DNA of 64,000 bases from JAAXQD01 sp963790095. GTDB lineage: Bacteria > Desulfobacterota > Desulfobacteria > Desulfobacterales > UBA11574. Below are positions 33,335-42,496 of this stretch, one piece after another. Position 1 is the first letter of the stretch, and each line of letters begins with the position of its first letter. Location: positions 90,808 to 154,807 of the forward strand of contig CAWBNO010000016.1 of the NCBI GenBank assembly GCA_963790095.1. The letters are read 5' to 3'. A program made the position numbers and the translations under genes. Under the pieces are notes generated by a model that worked only from the letters and a program-made list of their open reading frames with translations, was not told the DNA's origin and did no database searches.

Positions 33335-33553
33335 ATGAGAGAAAAAGTTGAAAAAGCGTTAAATGATGTCAGACCATCTCTTCAGGCAGATGGTGGAGAT
33401 GTGGAACTTGTGGATGTGGAAAATAATATTGTCAAGGTAAGATTAAAAGGCGCCTGCGCCGGCTGTCCCATGTCCCAGATGACACTCAAACAGGGCATCG
33501 AGCGGTATATCAAGAAGATGGTCCCGGAAATAATCAGCGTGGAGTCCGTGTAA
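33335..33553 (+). CDS. NifU C-terminal domain (Nfu-type) Fe-S carrier
   Basis: A 72-residue Nfu domain: LNDVRPSLQADGGDVELVDV and the cluster motif CAGCPMSQMTLKQGIE. Nfu proteins carry a [4Fe-4S] cluster between two monomers and deliver it to target enzymes; the nearby Kor and CooS are possible clients. ATG 33335 has AAGGAG ahead of it. A 220-base gap without a gene follows. Confidence 0.92.
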   Translation: MREKVEKALNDVRPSLQADGGDVELVDVENNIVKVRLKGACAGCPMSQMTLKQGIERYIKKMVPEIISVESV

Positions 33554-33775
33554 CTTCGTGACAAATTAAGGAGCAGAACCTGACCCTGTTAAAAATGAGG
33601 TGTTGGTATTAGGAAAGTTATAGTACGCTTACCAGGTCTACCTTTATCGAGAACTTATCACCCAACCTCTTGACAATGCCCGATCATTGAAGATATGGAG
33701 GGTTGTTCATGATTAAGGTCAAAACAGAGCGTTTTTCAAAGGTCTCGAGAATTAATGGGGTCAAAGGAGGGTTTC

Positions 33776-34393
33776 ATGGCAGTAATTACCATTAGCAAAG
33801 AATTTGGTACTGAAGGTGAAAAAGTCGCATCGCTGGTCGCGGAAAAACTTGGCTACGAATACATCGGAAAAAGTTTGGTCGCTGATATTGCTAAAGAACT
33901 CCATATTTCTGAAAGTGAAGCGGAAACGTTTCACAAAACTTCTCAGTCACGGATTCTTCGTTTTGTCGATCGTTATACATGTTCTATTGTCCAGAAGGTG
34001 GTTGACCGTGAACATGGTTGTTTGGACGACAAGAACTATTATGAGGTCACCAAAAAGTTGGTTGAAAATGTATATGAGGCCGGTGACGTCATCATTCTTG
34101 GATGGGGAAGCCAGTGTCTCTTAAAAGGAAAGCCGGATACGCTTCATGTGCGTTTGATAAAAGATAATAATCTGAAAATAAAGGAGATTATGCAATCCCA
34201 AAATCTTAGTCACAAAGCTGCAAAAGATTTTATTGACAGAGAAGAAGGTGATTTAAAGGCTTATGTCAAACACTACTTTAACGAGGATTGGAAGGCTGCA
34301 CACCTATATGACCTTATTATAGATATGGGAAAAACATCGGTGGAAAAAGCCGTTGACATGATATGTGACAACGTAAAATATAAAACCGAATAA
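33776..34393 (+). CDS. Cytidylate-kinase-like protein
   Basis: A 205-residue P-loop-type kinase of the cytidylate kinase-like family (Cytidylate_kin2): the opening VITISKEFGTEGEKVASLVAEKLGYEYI matches the nucleotide-binding loop (GxxGxxVA type, lacking the classical GKS), and DVIILGWGSQCLLKG and LRVRL-like HVRLIKDN follow. Substrate unknown; members next to other genes are often annotated only by fold. I chose ATG 33776, which has AAAGGAGG upstream; a start seven codons earlier overlaps that site. Confidence 0.78.
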   Translation: MAVITISKEFGTEGEKVASLVAEKLGYEYIGKSLVADIAKELHISESEAETFHKTSQSRILRFVDRYTCSIVQKVVDREHGCLDDKNYYEVTKKLVENVYEAGDVIILGWGSQCLLKGKPDTLHVRLIKDNNLKIKEIMQSQNLSHKAAKDFIDREEGDLKAYVKHYFNEDWKAAHLYDLIIDMGKTSVEKAVDMICDNVKYKTE

Positions 34394-34434
34394 TCGAAAT
34401 TTGAGTATCGCCTTGTACCTATAAAAAAAGACTG

Positions 34435-35799
34435 ATGGCTTTAAACCGCGATAAGTACATAAAATCCACCCGGCAACTGGTTGCTGATCAAATTTTAAAA
34501 CCCGCCCAGCAGTTTTTCAACAAGGAAGCTTCCAGCAGTATATTGCTCATTGCCGCGACAGCCATTGCTCTGATTTGGGTCAATTCCAGAATCGGGGAAA
34601 CCTATCACAGCTTTTGGCATACCGAAGTTTCCTTTTCCTTCGGATATTTTCACATCAGCAAAACACTTCTCCACTGGGTAAACGACGGACTCATGTCTTT
34701 GTTTTTTTTTACAGTGGGTCTCGAGATCAAACGCGAAATTCTCGTAGGAGAGCTCGCGACCCCCAAAAAGGCTTTGCTGCCGGTGATTGCCGCCCTGGGA
34801 GGAATGATTGTACCCGGCCTGATCTATGCAATACTTAATGTCGGAACACCCACCATCAACGGATGGGGAGTTCCCGTTGCAACGGATATCGCCTTTGCTT
34901 TGGGGGCTGTGGCCGTATTCGGCCACAGACTGCCGGTGGGTCTGAGGATCTTTTTGGCGGCCTTCGCCATTGCCGACGATCTGGGTGCGGTGGTCATTAT
35001 CGCAATCTTCTATACCAAGGAAATCGTCTGGTCTAATCTTATCATCAGCCTGTTTTTGATTTTCGGACTTGCGGTTGCAAACTTTTTCTGGATTCGACAG
35101 ACCCTAGTATATGCAATCCTGGGACTTGCCGTCTGGTTTTTTGTCTTAGGATCCGGGGTTCATCCAACCATTGCCGGCGTTATCGTTTCTCTTTTTGTAC
35201 CGGCCCGGGGAAGGTATGATACCGACAACTTTTTGCAAAACGTAAAGAACATAACAGAAAAGTTCGAATGTGAAGAACAGAGTTGTGGTTATTCAATCCT
35301 TTTGAATCAGGAACACTTGTATGCCGTTCAAGCGCTGGAGTTGGCCTGCCATGATGTTGAAACACCTCTCCAACGCCTGATGCATGCGTTGCATCCATGG
35401 GTTGCATTTTTGATTCTTCCCCTTTTTGCCATGGGGAATACGGGTTTAATCTTTCGAGGTATCGTTTTTTCTGAAGCGGTCTCAAATCCTGCAGTCATAG
35501 GGATTATCTTTGGTCTGGTTGTCGGAAAGCCCATCGGCGTCATGCTATTTTCCTATCTCTCGGTCAAGACCGGACTTGCTTCATTACCCCAAGAAGTTCG
35601 GTGGTCGCACATTTTAGGAGGGGCTATGCTTGGGGGAATCGGCTTCACCATGTCTTTGTTTCTTTCCGAACTTTCTTTTTCCGACCCTCATATTCTCGAT
35701 TATGCAAAAATTTCGATCCTGACAGGGTCCATCCTCTCAGCGGTTTTCGGTATGTCTTATCTCGGTTTCATCAGTACCTCTGCTTCTGATAGAGAATAA
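34435..35799 (+). CDS. nhaA: Na+/H+ antiporter NhaA
   Basis: A 454-residue membrane protein with the NhaA fold: WVNDGLMSLFFFTVGLEIKREI, GWGVPVATDIAFALGAVAV, the ion-binding AspAsp pair in AFAIADDLGAVVII, and GVHPTIAGVIV. It exchanges Na+ for H+ across the membrane. It is about 60 residues longer than the E. coli protein, mostly an N-terminal tail and a cytoplasmic loop near 260-300 with CEEQSCG. In this genome it complements the Na+ pump Nqr. No clear ribosome site precedes the ATG. Confidence 0.95.
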   Translation: MALNRDKYIKSTRQLVADQILKPAQQFFNKEASSSILLIAATAIALIWVNSRIGETYHSFWHTEVSFSFGYFHISKTLLHWVNDGLMSLFFFTVGLEIKREILVGELATPKKALLPVIAALGGMIVPGLIYAILNVGTPTINGWGVPVATDIAFALGAVAVFGHRLPVGLRIFLAAFAIADDLGAVVIIAIFYTKEIVWSNLIISLFLIFGLAVANFFWIRQTLVYAILGLAVWFFVLGSGVHPTIAGVIVSLFVPARGRYDTDNFLQNVKNITEKFECEEQSCGYSILLNQEHLYAVQALELACHDVETPLQRLMHALHPWVAFLILPLFAMGNTGLIFRGIVFSEAVSNPAVIGIIFGLVVGKPIGVMLFSYLSVKTGLASLPQEVRWSHILGGAMLGGIGFTMSLFLSELSFSDPHILDYAKISILTGSILSAVFGMSYLGFISTSASDRE

Positions 35800-35855
35800 C
35801 GGCATAGATAAAATTTAAAAAAATATTCAATTGTTTCAAATCGGGAGGATGTCAT

Positions 35856-37019
35856 ATGGATTTTGCGTTATCTAAAGAGCTTCAAATGCTGAAAAAGGCG
35901 GTTTTTGAATTTGCGACCAAAAAAATTGCACCCCATGCCGATCAATGGGATGCAGACCATTACTTTCCGTATAAGGAAGCGATCAAACCCATGGGAGAAC
36001 TCGGTTTTTTCGGAACGGTTATTCCTGAAAAATACGGCGGGGAAGATATGGGCTGGCTGGCGGCAATGATTGTGACCGAAGAAATCGCAAAAGCATCCAG
36101 CTCTCTGAGGGTTCAAGTCAACATGCAGTGCCTTGGAAGCGCATTTACCATTTGCAAATACGGGAGCGAAGCCTTAAAACAGAAATACATCCCCAAGCTG
36201 CTGAACGCCGACACCATCGGTGGATTCGCCATCACAGAACCCGATGCCGGCTCCGATGTGATGGCCATGACATCCACCGCAGAGGACAAGGGAGACCACT
36301 GGCTCTTGAACGGCTCCAAGACCTGGATTTCCAATGCAGATGTTGCCGATGTCATTGTCTATTACGCATATACGGATCCAGATAAGGCCTCCAAGGGTCT
36401 TTCGGCCTTTGTTGTGGAGCCGAAGAACTTTAACGGTGTTAAAACATCGGTGTTAGAAAAAATGGGGTCTCACTCTTCTCCCACCGGTGAAATATTTTTA
36501 AACAATACACGGGTGCCCCGGGAAAACATCATCGGAAAACCCGGAGACGGCGCAAGGATACTCTTCGGCTCACTCAACCAGACCCGTCTGTCTGCAGCCG
36601 CCGGTGCCGTGGGGGTTGCCCAGGCATGTCTGAATGTGTCGGTGAAATACTGTAATGAACGGAAACAGTTCGGAAAACCCATCGGCGAGTTTCAAATGAA
36701 TCAGGATATGATTGCCCGGATGTCTGCCGAGATCGAGGCGGCCCGGCTTCTGGTTTACAAGGCTGCCTGGGAAAAGGATCAGGGGAACGTCAACAACGGA
36801 CTCGATGTGGCACAGGCAAAGTATTTTGCCGGTGAAGTCGTAACAAGGTGTGCCAACTATGCCATGAGAATTCTGGGGGCTTACGGATATTCTACAGAGT
36901 ATCCCATCGCACGCTTTTATCGGGACACCCCCACCTATACCATGGTCGAAGGATCGGCCAACATCTGTAAATGGATCATTGCTCTGGATCAACTCGGAAT
37001 TCGAAAAGCGAACAGATAA
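35856..37019 (+). CDS. Acyl-CoA dehydrogenase, probably non-decarboxylating glutaryl-CoA dehydrogenase
   Basis: The 387-residue flavoenzyme has all acyl-CoA dehydrogenase signatures (GGFAITEPDAGSDVMAM, ERKQFGKPIGEFQMNQ, GAYGYSTEYP, catalytic Glu365 in MVEGSAN). As I remember it, the sequence is very close to the non-decarboxylating glutaryl-CoA dehydrogenase of Desulfococcus multivorans, which makes glutaconyl-CoA without losing CO2. In line with that, the residue before the catalytic Glu is Val, where decarboxylating enzymes have Tyr (TYEG). GGGAGG precedes the ATG. The gene stands alone, without etfAB or glutaconyl-CoA decarboxylase nearby. Confidence 0.9.
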   Translation: MDFALSKELQMLKKAVFEFATKKIAPHADQWDADHYFPYKEAIKPMGELGFFGTVIPEKYGGEDMGWLAAMIVTEEIAKASSSLRVQVNMQCLGSAFTICKYGSEALKQKYIPKLLNADTIGGFAITEPDAGSDVMAMTSTAEDKGDHWLLNGSKTWISNADVADVIVYYAYTDPDKASKGLSAFVVEPKNFNGVKTSVLEKMGSHSSPTGEIFLNNTRVPRENIIGKPGDGARILFGSLNQTRLSAAAGAVGVAQACLNVSVKYCNERKQFGKPIGEFQMNQDMIARMSAEIEAARLLVYKAAWEKDQGNVNNGLDVAQAKYFAGEVVTRCANYAMRILGAYGYSTEYPIARFYRDTPTYTMVEGSANICKWIIALDQLGIRKANR

Positions 37020-37125
37020 TTATAGGGAATCATCCATACTCATGTTTTCGATGCTTCCCTGAACCCGTAACGGTTACAATCGACCTGTTCGTTATAGTTT
37101 ATCGGATGAAAGGAGTGTGCTCAAG

Positions 37126-37629
37126 ATGAAAACTATAATTCTGGTCAGACACGCCAAGTCAAGCTGGAAAGACCCCGGTCTGGACGACTTTGACAGACCT
37201 TTGAACAAAAGAGGTAAAAAGAATGCGCCGCTTATGGGGGAAAAACTAAAAGAACGACAAATTACGCCTGACCTTGTTCTGTCAAGTCCTGCAAAAAGGG
37301 CCAGAAAAACGGCCACAGCCATTGCCAAAGCCATCGGTTATCCCAAAAAAAAGATTATCTTTGACGACAACATGTATCATGCAGATGCAAGGTATCTGTT
37401 CGAAATGGTTAGAAATCTGGATGATAAGTATGAAACAATCATGCTTTTTGGGCATAACCCTGATTTTAATGACTTGGCCAACATGTTGCTTAAAAAAAGT
37501 TCGGTACATAACATTGTTACCACTGGCGTATACTGCATCAAACTTAATGTGAACCAATGGCAAAAAGTACGGGAAGGAAAAGGCGAATCAGTCTTTTACG
37601 ATTATCCAAAGCAGTATCAGGCTGAGTGA
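37126..37629 (+). CDS. sixA: SixA-type phosphohistidine phosphatase
   Basis: A 167-residue histidine phosphatase: the catalytic RHAK motif is in LVRHAKSSWKD near the N terminus, LSSPAKRARKTA carries the second Arg and GHNPDF the second His. SixA removes phosphate from His residues of phosphotransfer proteins; homologues often stand next to CHAD-domain genes, as here (the CHAD gene begins 23 bases after the stop). I chose ATG 37126, ten bases after AGGAG. Confidence 0.9.
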   Translation: MKTIILVRHAKSSWKDPGLDDFDRPLNKRGKKNAPLMGEKLKERQITPDLVLSSPAKRARKTATAIAKAIGYPKKKIIFDDNMYHADARYLFEMVRNLDDKYETIMLFGHNPDFNDLANMLLKKSSVHNIVTTGVYCIKLNVNQWQKVREGKGESVFYDYPKQYQAE

Positions 37630-37652
37630 AGCTTCCTATTGAGAATTAAAGA

Positions 37653-39050
37653 ATGCGAGATCATTTAAAATTCAGTTTGCCTGACGAGTACAACCCACAG
37701 CAGCTGGCCGGCGCATTGGCTGATCATTATGTGATCAAAAAAGAGCGACCCGTGCTGAAGAGCATGTCGATTTACGATACGTTTGACTGGCGCTTGTTTA
37801 ATAAATCATTTGTTTTGTACACGTCCGAAAACAAACTCTTTCTTCGCAAACTGTTCAAAAACGCCATTATTCACAGTGCCGCAATTACCTCGCCACCTGG
37901 TTTTTTATGGGATATCCCTGAAAGTGAATTAAAAAAACGGCTATCACCGGTTTTAAAAATGCGAGCACTTTTAAAACTTGTTGAGCTACATTTTCGATTA
38001 ACGGCTCATCGCATTTTAAACCAGGATGAAAAAACAGTGGCCCGCTTGGTCTACGAGGAAATTAGATCCGCACGAGGACGAGGTGCCCCGGTTTTGGCAA
38101 CCTATTTGTGGCTGCAAGCGCTTAAAGGGTATACTAAGGATTGCCAAAACATCACCAAACACCTCGAAAAAGCCGGATTTAAAGCGCTTAAAAAAGAAGA
38201 CATCTACTTTAAAGCGATGGAGGCAGCGGGCAAAAGTCCGGGCAGTTATTCTTCAAAATTGAAAATACAACTCGATCCGGCTATGCGTTCTGATGAAGCC
38301 ACTAAAGTCATTTTACGTTATTTGCTGCAAATAATGAAGATCAATGAAGCCAACCTTGAGAAGGACCTGGATACGGAATTTTTACATGATTTTCGAGTTG
38401 CGATTCGGCGCACCCGCTCTGCATTGAATCAAATTAAATCCGTGTTTCCAAAAAATATAGCCGGCCGATTTAAAAATGAGTTTGCTTTTGTGGGCAAACT
38501 CTCCAACCCGTTGCGCGACTTAGATGTCTACCTTCTCAAGGAGGACGCCTTTAAGGCGATTCTCCCACCTGTCTTGCGTGATGACATTGACCCTCTGTTT
38601 GACTATTTGCGTAAAAATCGATCAAAGGCCCTACAAAAAGTTATCCGCGGTTTAAAGTCTAAAAAGTATGCACAAATCATGCAGAATTGGGAATCTTTCT
38701 TAGATGAACCCGTTCAGGATCCGCCGCCGGCACCTGATGCTGATTTGCCTATTATTACCTTGGCGCGAAAAAGAATCTATAAGCAATACCGGCGCATCGT
38801 AAAAGACGGCAGCCGGGTCCTTGAGAACACCGAGGACAAGAACTTGCATGCACTGCGAATTGAATGCAAAAAATTGCGGTACCTGATGGAGTTTTTCTCC
38901 AGTCTGTTTCCACGCAAAAAAATCAATATGTTGATTGCCCAATTGAAGACACTGCAAGACAATTTAGGGGATTATAATGACCTGTGTGTTCAGGAAACAT
39001 ACCTGCTGAACAGTTGCCGAGGAGTTGCCCGCAACCCATCGGAAATCTAA
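37653..39050 (+). CDS. CYTH-like/CHAD domain protein (C terminus frameshifted)
   Basis: Residues 1-200 resemble a degenerate CYTH triphosphate-tunnel domain, and residues 205-465 form a CHAD domain: helical, with FLHDFRVAIRRTRSALNQIKS, LRDLDVYLL and LHALRIECKKLRYLMEFF, whose basic residues bind polyphosphate. The frame stops at 39050, but the +1 frame continues with KKAQAAIGSLIGTLDRD and, after a second +1 step near 39110, with an IKRIIKDAFAKTF-like end to about 39214. Two single-base insertions would explain this. The missing part is the last CHAD helices, so function may be kept in part. Confidence 0.75.
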   Translation: MRDHLKFSLPDEYNPQQLAGALADHYVIKKERPVLKSMSIYDTFDWRLFNKSFVLYTSENKLFLRKLFKNAIIHSAAITSPPGFLWDIPESELKKRLSPVLKMRALLKLVELHFRLTAHRILNQDEKTVARLVYEEIRSARGRGAPVLATYLWLQALKGYTKDCQNITKHLEKAGFKALKKEDIYFKAMEAAGKSPGSYSSKLKIQLDPAMRSDEATKVILRYLLQIMKINEANLEKDLDTEFLHDFRVAIRRTRSALNQIKSVFPKNIAGRFKNEFAFVGKLSNPLRDLDVYLLKEDAFKAILPPVLRDDIDPLFDYLRKNRSKALQKVIRGLKSKKYAQIMQNWESFLDEPVQDPPPAPDADLPIITLARKRIYKQYRRIVKDGSRVLENTEDKNLHALRIECKKLRYLMEFFSSLFPRKKINMLIAQLKTLQDNLGDYNDLCVQETYLLNSCRGVARNPSEI

Positions 39051-39210
39051 AAAAGCACAGGCGGCAATTGGCAGCCTGATCGGAACTTTGGATAGAGATA
39101 AAGCGGATCATTAAAGATGCATTTGCCAAAACGTTTACAGACTATGCATCGTCTTCGAATAAAAGAGCATTTAGTGAACTTTTCGCGTCAAAGCAGAAAG
39201 AGACGGTTCC

Positions 39211-39970
39211 ATGACAACATTGGCACTATACAGTAATAAAGGGGGCGTGGGCAAAACCACGGCGGCAGTAAACCTGTCCTATTTGGCCGCGCAGGCAGGT
39301 GCTAAAACCCTGATCTGTGACCTTGATCCCCAAAGTTCCGCAACCTATTATTTTCGAGTCAAACCCAAACTGAAGTTCGGTGCAAAAGGGTTTGTTAAAG
39401 GTGGCAAGCAGATAAATAAAAGCATTAAAGGCACTGATTATGAAAACCTGGACCTGCTGCCGGCCGATTTCGCACTTCGTAATTTAGATGCCGTTTTTGG
39501 TAAATTTAAACGTCCGAAAGAGCGGTTGAATAAAATTCTAAAACCACTCAAGTCTGAATATGACCTGGTCATTTTAGACTGTCCGGTCACCATCAGTATC
39601 CTGGCCGAAAATATATTCAATGCTGTTGAGTTCATCCTCGTTCCGCTTATTCCAACAACGCTTTCTGTTAGAACCTATAAACAATTACTGTCATTCTGCA
39701 GAAAGCAATAAATATGATGCTGGTAAAATTTACGCCTTTTTTTCCATGGTCGACAGACGCAAAAAAATGCACAAAGAACTCATGGCAATGATGTTGAAGG
39801 AGTTTAATGGTGTGTTGCGAAGCCTTATTCCATATTTATCGCAGATCGAAAGAATGGGAATTGAGCGCGAGCCGGTTGCGGCATCTGCACCGGGGTCAGT
39901 GGCTTCAAAAGCATATCAAAACCTGTGGGCAAAATTCCAGGAAGCCGCATTTGCGAACCCGAGCATTTGA
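39211..39970 (+). pseudogene. ParA/MinD-type ATPase, frameshifted
   Basis: The first 166 codons (39211-39711) encode a ParA-type deviant Walker ATPase: SNKGGVGKTTAAVNL, DLDPQSSATYYF, LVILDCPV. The frame stops after SFCRKQ, but the +1 frame continues directly with ESNKYDAGKIYAFFSMVDRRKK and runs to 39970, which completes a normal C-terminal half. One inserted base near 39700 accounts for it. Setting in the SixA-CHAD-CYTH cluster suggests a role in placing polyphosphate granules; inference from neighbours. No parB is nearby. If the break is a sequencing error the gene is intact. Confidence 0.7.
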
Positions 39971-40120
39971 ACCCGGATTTATATTTAACTCTGGGGCGGG
40001 ATGTTTTTATTTGTTAAATTGTTCCATGAAAAAATTTTTTTTCAAACCGTGTAAACTCGTGATCAAAGGATCGTAAAGAAAGAACATATTCCAATATAAA
40101 AACATTCCGACCCCTCATTT

Positions 40121-40140
40121 AACTAGTGTCCATCCATAGC
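40121..40140. repeat. Partial copy of the CTAGTTTCCATCCATA repeat
   Basis: AACTAGTGTCCATCCATA matches the left end of the element at 20919 with one change. The rest of the element is not recognisable, so it is a solo end or a remnant. The 200 bases between the ParA frame and 40173 hold nothing else. Confidence 0.45.
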
Positions 40141-40172
40141 GGGATGGTCGTTGACTTAAAACCAGGAAAAAC

Positions 40173-40776
40173 ATGAACGCTATCATTCCACGGTTTGAAT
40201 TTCGTGCATTTGCCCAAAATTTTGGGATGGTTGAAGAAAAAATAAGGAAGCTTGCCGAATTTGAGAGATTCCGTGAAAGTTCGGAGATTTACATTTTATC
40301 TACAGCCAATAACCATAACAACACGAAAATCCGCAACAACATGATGGATATTAAGCGTTTCGTGAAGGAAAAAAGAGGACTCCAGCAATGGGAACCTAAA
40401 ATGAAGGCAGAATTTCCCATCAAGGTGAATGTTATCTGTGATGAAGTGTTTCCTGCTTTTGGCGCCGCCGTTCCGGCGTTCCATCGATCAGAATATACTT
40501 TGGCGCAGTTCCTTGAGGATATAATTAAACCACATTCGGAATTGGCGTTAGCCTATGTATTCAAGCGCCGTTATGGTTATTCCGTCAAGGGGTGTCATCG
40601 CCGAGATTGCGGATCTGCTCATCAATGGGGCGGCCATTAAAACCATAGCGGTAGAGTCCGTAGATGTAGAAGCGGTATTGAAGGTAAAAGCGACGCTTGG
40701 ATTGGAGGAATATGAAAATGTGAACTACATATTGGCAATTAAGCGAATTATAGGCATGGAGCCTCTTCCGGAATAG
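40173..40776 (+). pseudogene. Unrecognised CYTH-like protein, frameshifted
   Basis: Two overlapping +1-related frames together make a protein of about 200 residues. The first (40173 to about 40560) has features that recall the CYTH triphosphate tunnel: an opening RFEFRAF, then TKIRNNMMDIK and GLQQWEPKMKAEFPI, alternating basic and acidic residues on predicted strands. The second (about 40575-40776) gives GVIAEIADLLINGAAIKTIAVES and LGLEEYENVNYILAIKRIIG. I do not recognise a named family; the tunnel relation is inference. It is flanked by ParA- and CYTH-type genes, so a polyphosphate link is likely. Confidence 0.55.
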
Positions 40777-40807
40777 AAAATAAATATCATGATTTTGTGA
40801 GGCACTG

Positions 40808-41269
40808 ATGGCTCTGGAAATCGAAAGAAAATTCTTGGTTAAGGAAGGTGCCTGGCGCAATGAAAAGGGAACAACGTACTGCCAGGGTTATTTAAACAGC
40901 GCTAAAGAAAGGACCGTTCGAGTGCGCATTATCGACGTAAACGGGTATTTAACTGTCAAGGGCATTTCGCGGGGAGCTGTGCGTGTGGAGTACGAATATG
41001 AAATTCCCGGAACCGAAGCCGAAGCCATGCTGAACGATCTGTGTGAAAAGCCCCTCATCGAAAAAATGAGGTACAAAATCGAGTTCAAAGGACTCGTCTG
41101 GGAGGTTGACGAATTTTTTGGTGAAAATCAGGGTTTGATCGTCGCCGAGGTGGAGCTTGAAAGTGAAGACCAGACATTCGTTAAACCTGAATGGGTCGGT
41201 GAGGAAGTCACCGGCGACCCCAAATATTTCAATGCGAATCTGATTCACCACCCTTATAGCAGGTGGTGA
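40808..41269 (+). CDS. CYTH-domain inorganic triphosphatase-like protein
   Basis: A 153-residue CYTH (triphosphate tunnel metalloenzyme) protein. It opens with the signature EIERKFLV and has VRVRIIDVNGYLTVKG, YEYEIPGTEAEAML and a C-terminal VAEVELESEDQ; these supply the alternating Glu and Lys/Arg residues of the tunnel. Bacterial members hydrolyse tripolyphosphate or act on related substrates. It lies 31 bases downstream of the frameshifted CYTH-like gene. Confidence 0.9.
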   Translation: MALEIERKFLVKEGAWRNEKGTTYCQGYLNSAKERTVRVRIIDVNGYLTVKGISRGAVRVEYEYEIPGTEAEAMLNDLCEKPLIEKMRYKIEFKGLVWEVDEFFGENQGLIVAEVELESEDQTFVKPEWVGEEVTGDPKYFNANLIHHPYSRW

Positions 41270-41341
41270 CATGAAGCACCGGGCCATAAAAAATAAAGGT
41301 TAACATATTTGATTACCAACAAAAAAGGTCTATAATATCAC

Positions 41342-41370
41342 TTGACACAAGCTGCTGATGCTAATTATAT
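41342..41370 (+). promoter_or_regulatory. Sigma-70 type promoter before the HhH/Lys-rich gene
   Basis: TTGACA (41342-41347), 17-base spacer, TTATAT (41365-41370), 80 bases before the ATG at 41450. Confidence 0.65.
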
Positions 41371-41449
41371 TTTAATTGTTAAAGAAAAGTTGCTCGATAA
41401 ATTTTATGAAACATTGGGATAGAGGGGAAAAGGCCGGAAGGAAATGATA

Positions 41450-42025
41450 ATGAAACAGGATGATCTCACCCAGTTGAAACATGTTGGTGTTTCTCGCATG
41501 AAATTGCTCAACGATTTTGGAATCACAACCATAGAGCAGCTTCATGAAATACCACTGGAAAAACTGTCCGAAATCAAATCCATCGGCAGACATTATGCCA
41601 AACTAATTAAGGACTCTGTGAATGAATATTACAGGGAAAAACACGAAAAATTGCCCGGAAAGACCGCATCTGACAAAGAGAGAGAAACCCAGAAGATCAA
41701 CCGGAATTTACAGAAAAGAATTAAAAGGCTTCACAAGAATTTAAACCGGGTGAACGAAAATTTAAAGCCCTTGTGGGAAAAAAAATATCTGGAATTGTAT
41801 GTTGATTTTAAAAAGAAGTTTAAGAAGCTTAAAGCCCGCCTCAACGCCCTCGGTCGAATTAAAGAAAACCTTCCCAAAAAGGACAAGAAAAATATTATCA
41901 AAAAAGCGGATACCCTTATTACAACTTTGAAAAAAGTCGGGAAAAAACCGAAAAAGAAAAAATACAAACAAACAACTCAGGAAATTCAATCATTTTCCAG
42001 ATTGCTACGGGATATTATTTCCTGA
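41450..42025 (+). CDS. Helix-hairpin-helix protein with Lys-rich coiled-coil tail
   Basis: Residues 1-55 resemble a helix-hairpin-helix DNA-binding module (LKHVGVSRMKLLNDFGITTIEQL, LSEIKSIGRHYAKLI). The remaining 135 residues form a long helical, strongly basic segment with runs such as KKKFKKLKARL and KKPKKKKYK. The calculated pI must be high. No enzyme motif is seen, so it may bind DNA or, through its lysines, polyphosphate. AAGGAA is placed eight bases before ATG 41450, which I prefer to the ATG six bases earlier. Its own promoter is visible. Confidence 0.7.
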   Translation: MKQDDLTQLKHVGVSRMKLLNDFGITTIEQLHEIPLEKLSEIKSIGRHYAKLIKDSVNEYYREKHEKLPGKTASDKERETQKINRNLQKRIKRLHKNLNRVNENLKPLWEKKYLELYVDFKKKFKKLKARLNALGRIKENLPKKDKKNIIKKADTLITTLKKVGKKPKKKKYKQTTQEIQSFSRLLRDIIS

Positions 42026-42136
42026 ATTTTGATTACAGCCATTTTCGAAAATTCATAAATTAAATTAACCGCGATTGATAATACAGGCGCTGATAGGGAT
42101 GTTGTCCGTCCGTTCGATTAACCCATGCATGCCGTG

Positions 42137-42430
42137 TTAGTGGCTTATGGTCTCATAGATTTCGTAAAAGGTTTTTTCTCCGATCAGGGAGTCCACCTGT
42201 CCTTGAATTTCTCTTCTTTTTTTGCTATGCACCCATTTCTTCCAGTCGTCGGCTGTCTCCCACTTGCTTATAACCAGGAAATCTTCGGGATCTTCGAGGC
42301 TTCTTAATGTTTCGCTGGAAATATATCCAGGTTGTTTTTTCGCCTGCGAGCGTAATTCCGAAAGAAGCGGCAGAAGTTCTTCCGGCTTATCGACTTGCCA
42401 TTTGCGTTTAATAATAACTTGAATAGGCAT
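42137..42430 (-). CDS. Antibiotic biosynthesis monooxygenase (ABM) domain protein
   Basis: A 97-residue dimeric alpha/beta-barrel protein of the ABM family: VIIKRKWQVDKPEELLPLLSELRSQA, PGYISSETLRSLEDPEDFLVISKWE and a central W (DDWKKWV). Members include haem-degrading and quinone-forming monooxygenases and many of unknown role; no catalytic residue set can be named. It follows the PPK2 genes on the same strand with a 66-base gap, and its stop converges with the HhH gene. Confidence 0.85.
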   Translation of the reverse strand: MPIQVIIKRKWQVDKPEELLPLLSELRSQAKKQPGYISSETLRSLEDPEDFLVISKWETADDWKKWVHSKKRREIQGQVDSLIGEKTFYEIYETISH

Positions 42431-42496
42431 TTATCCCTCCCTGTGGATTAAAATCTTAATACTTTTGTGGAACCAAACCGCACTGAAAAACTTAAA

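Noticed and set aside
33554..33775. AGCAGAACCTGACCCTG in the gap after the NifU-type gene, similar to REP-associated sequence
   Set aside because: The match is short, with no second arm or second copy in the window.
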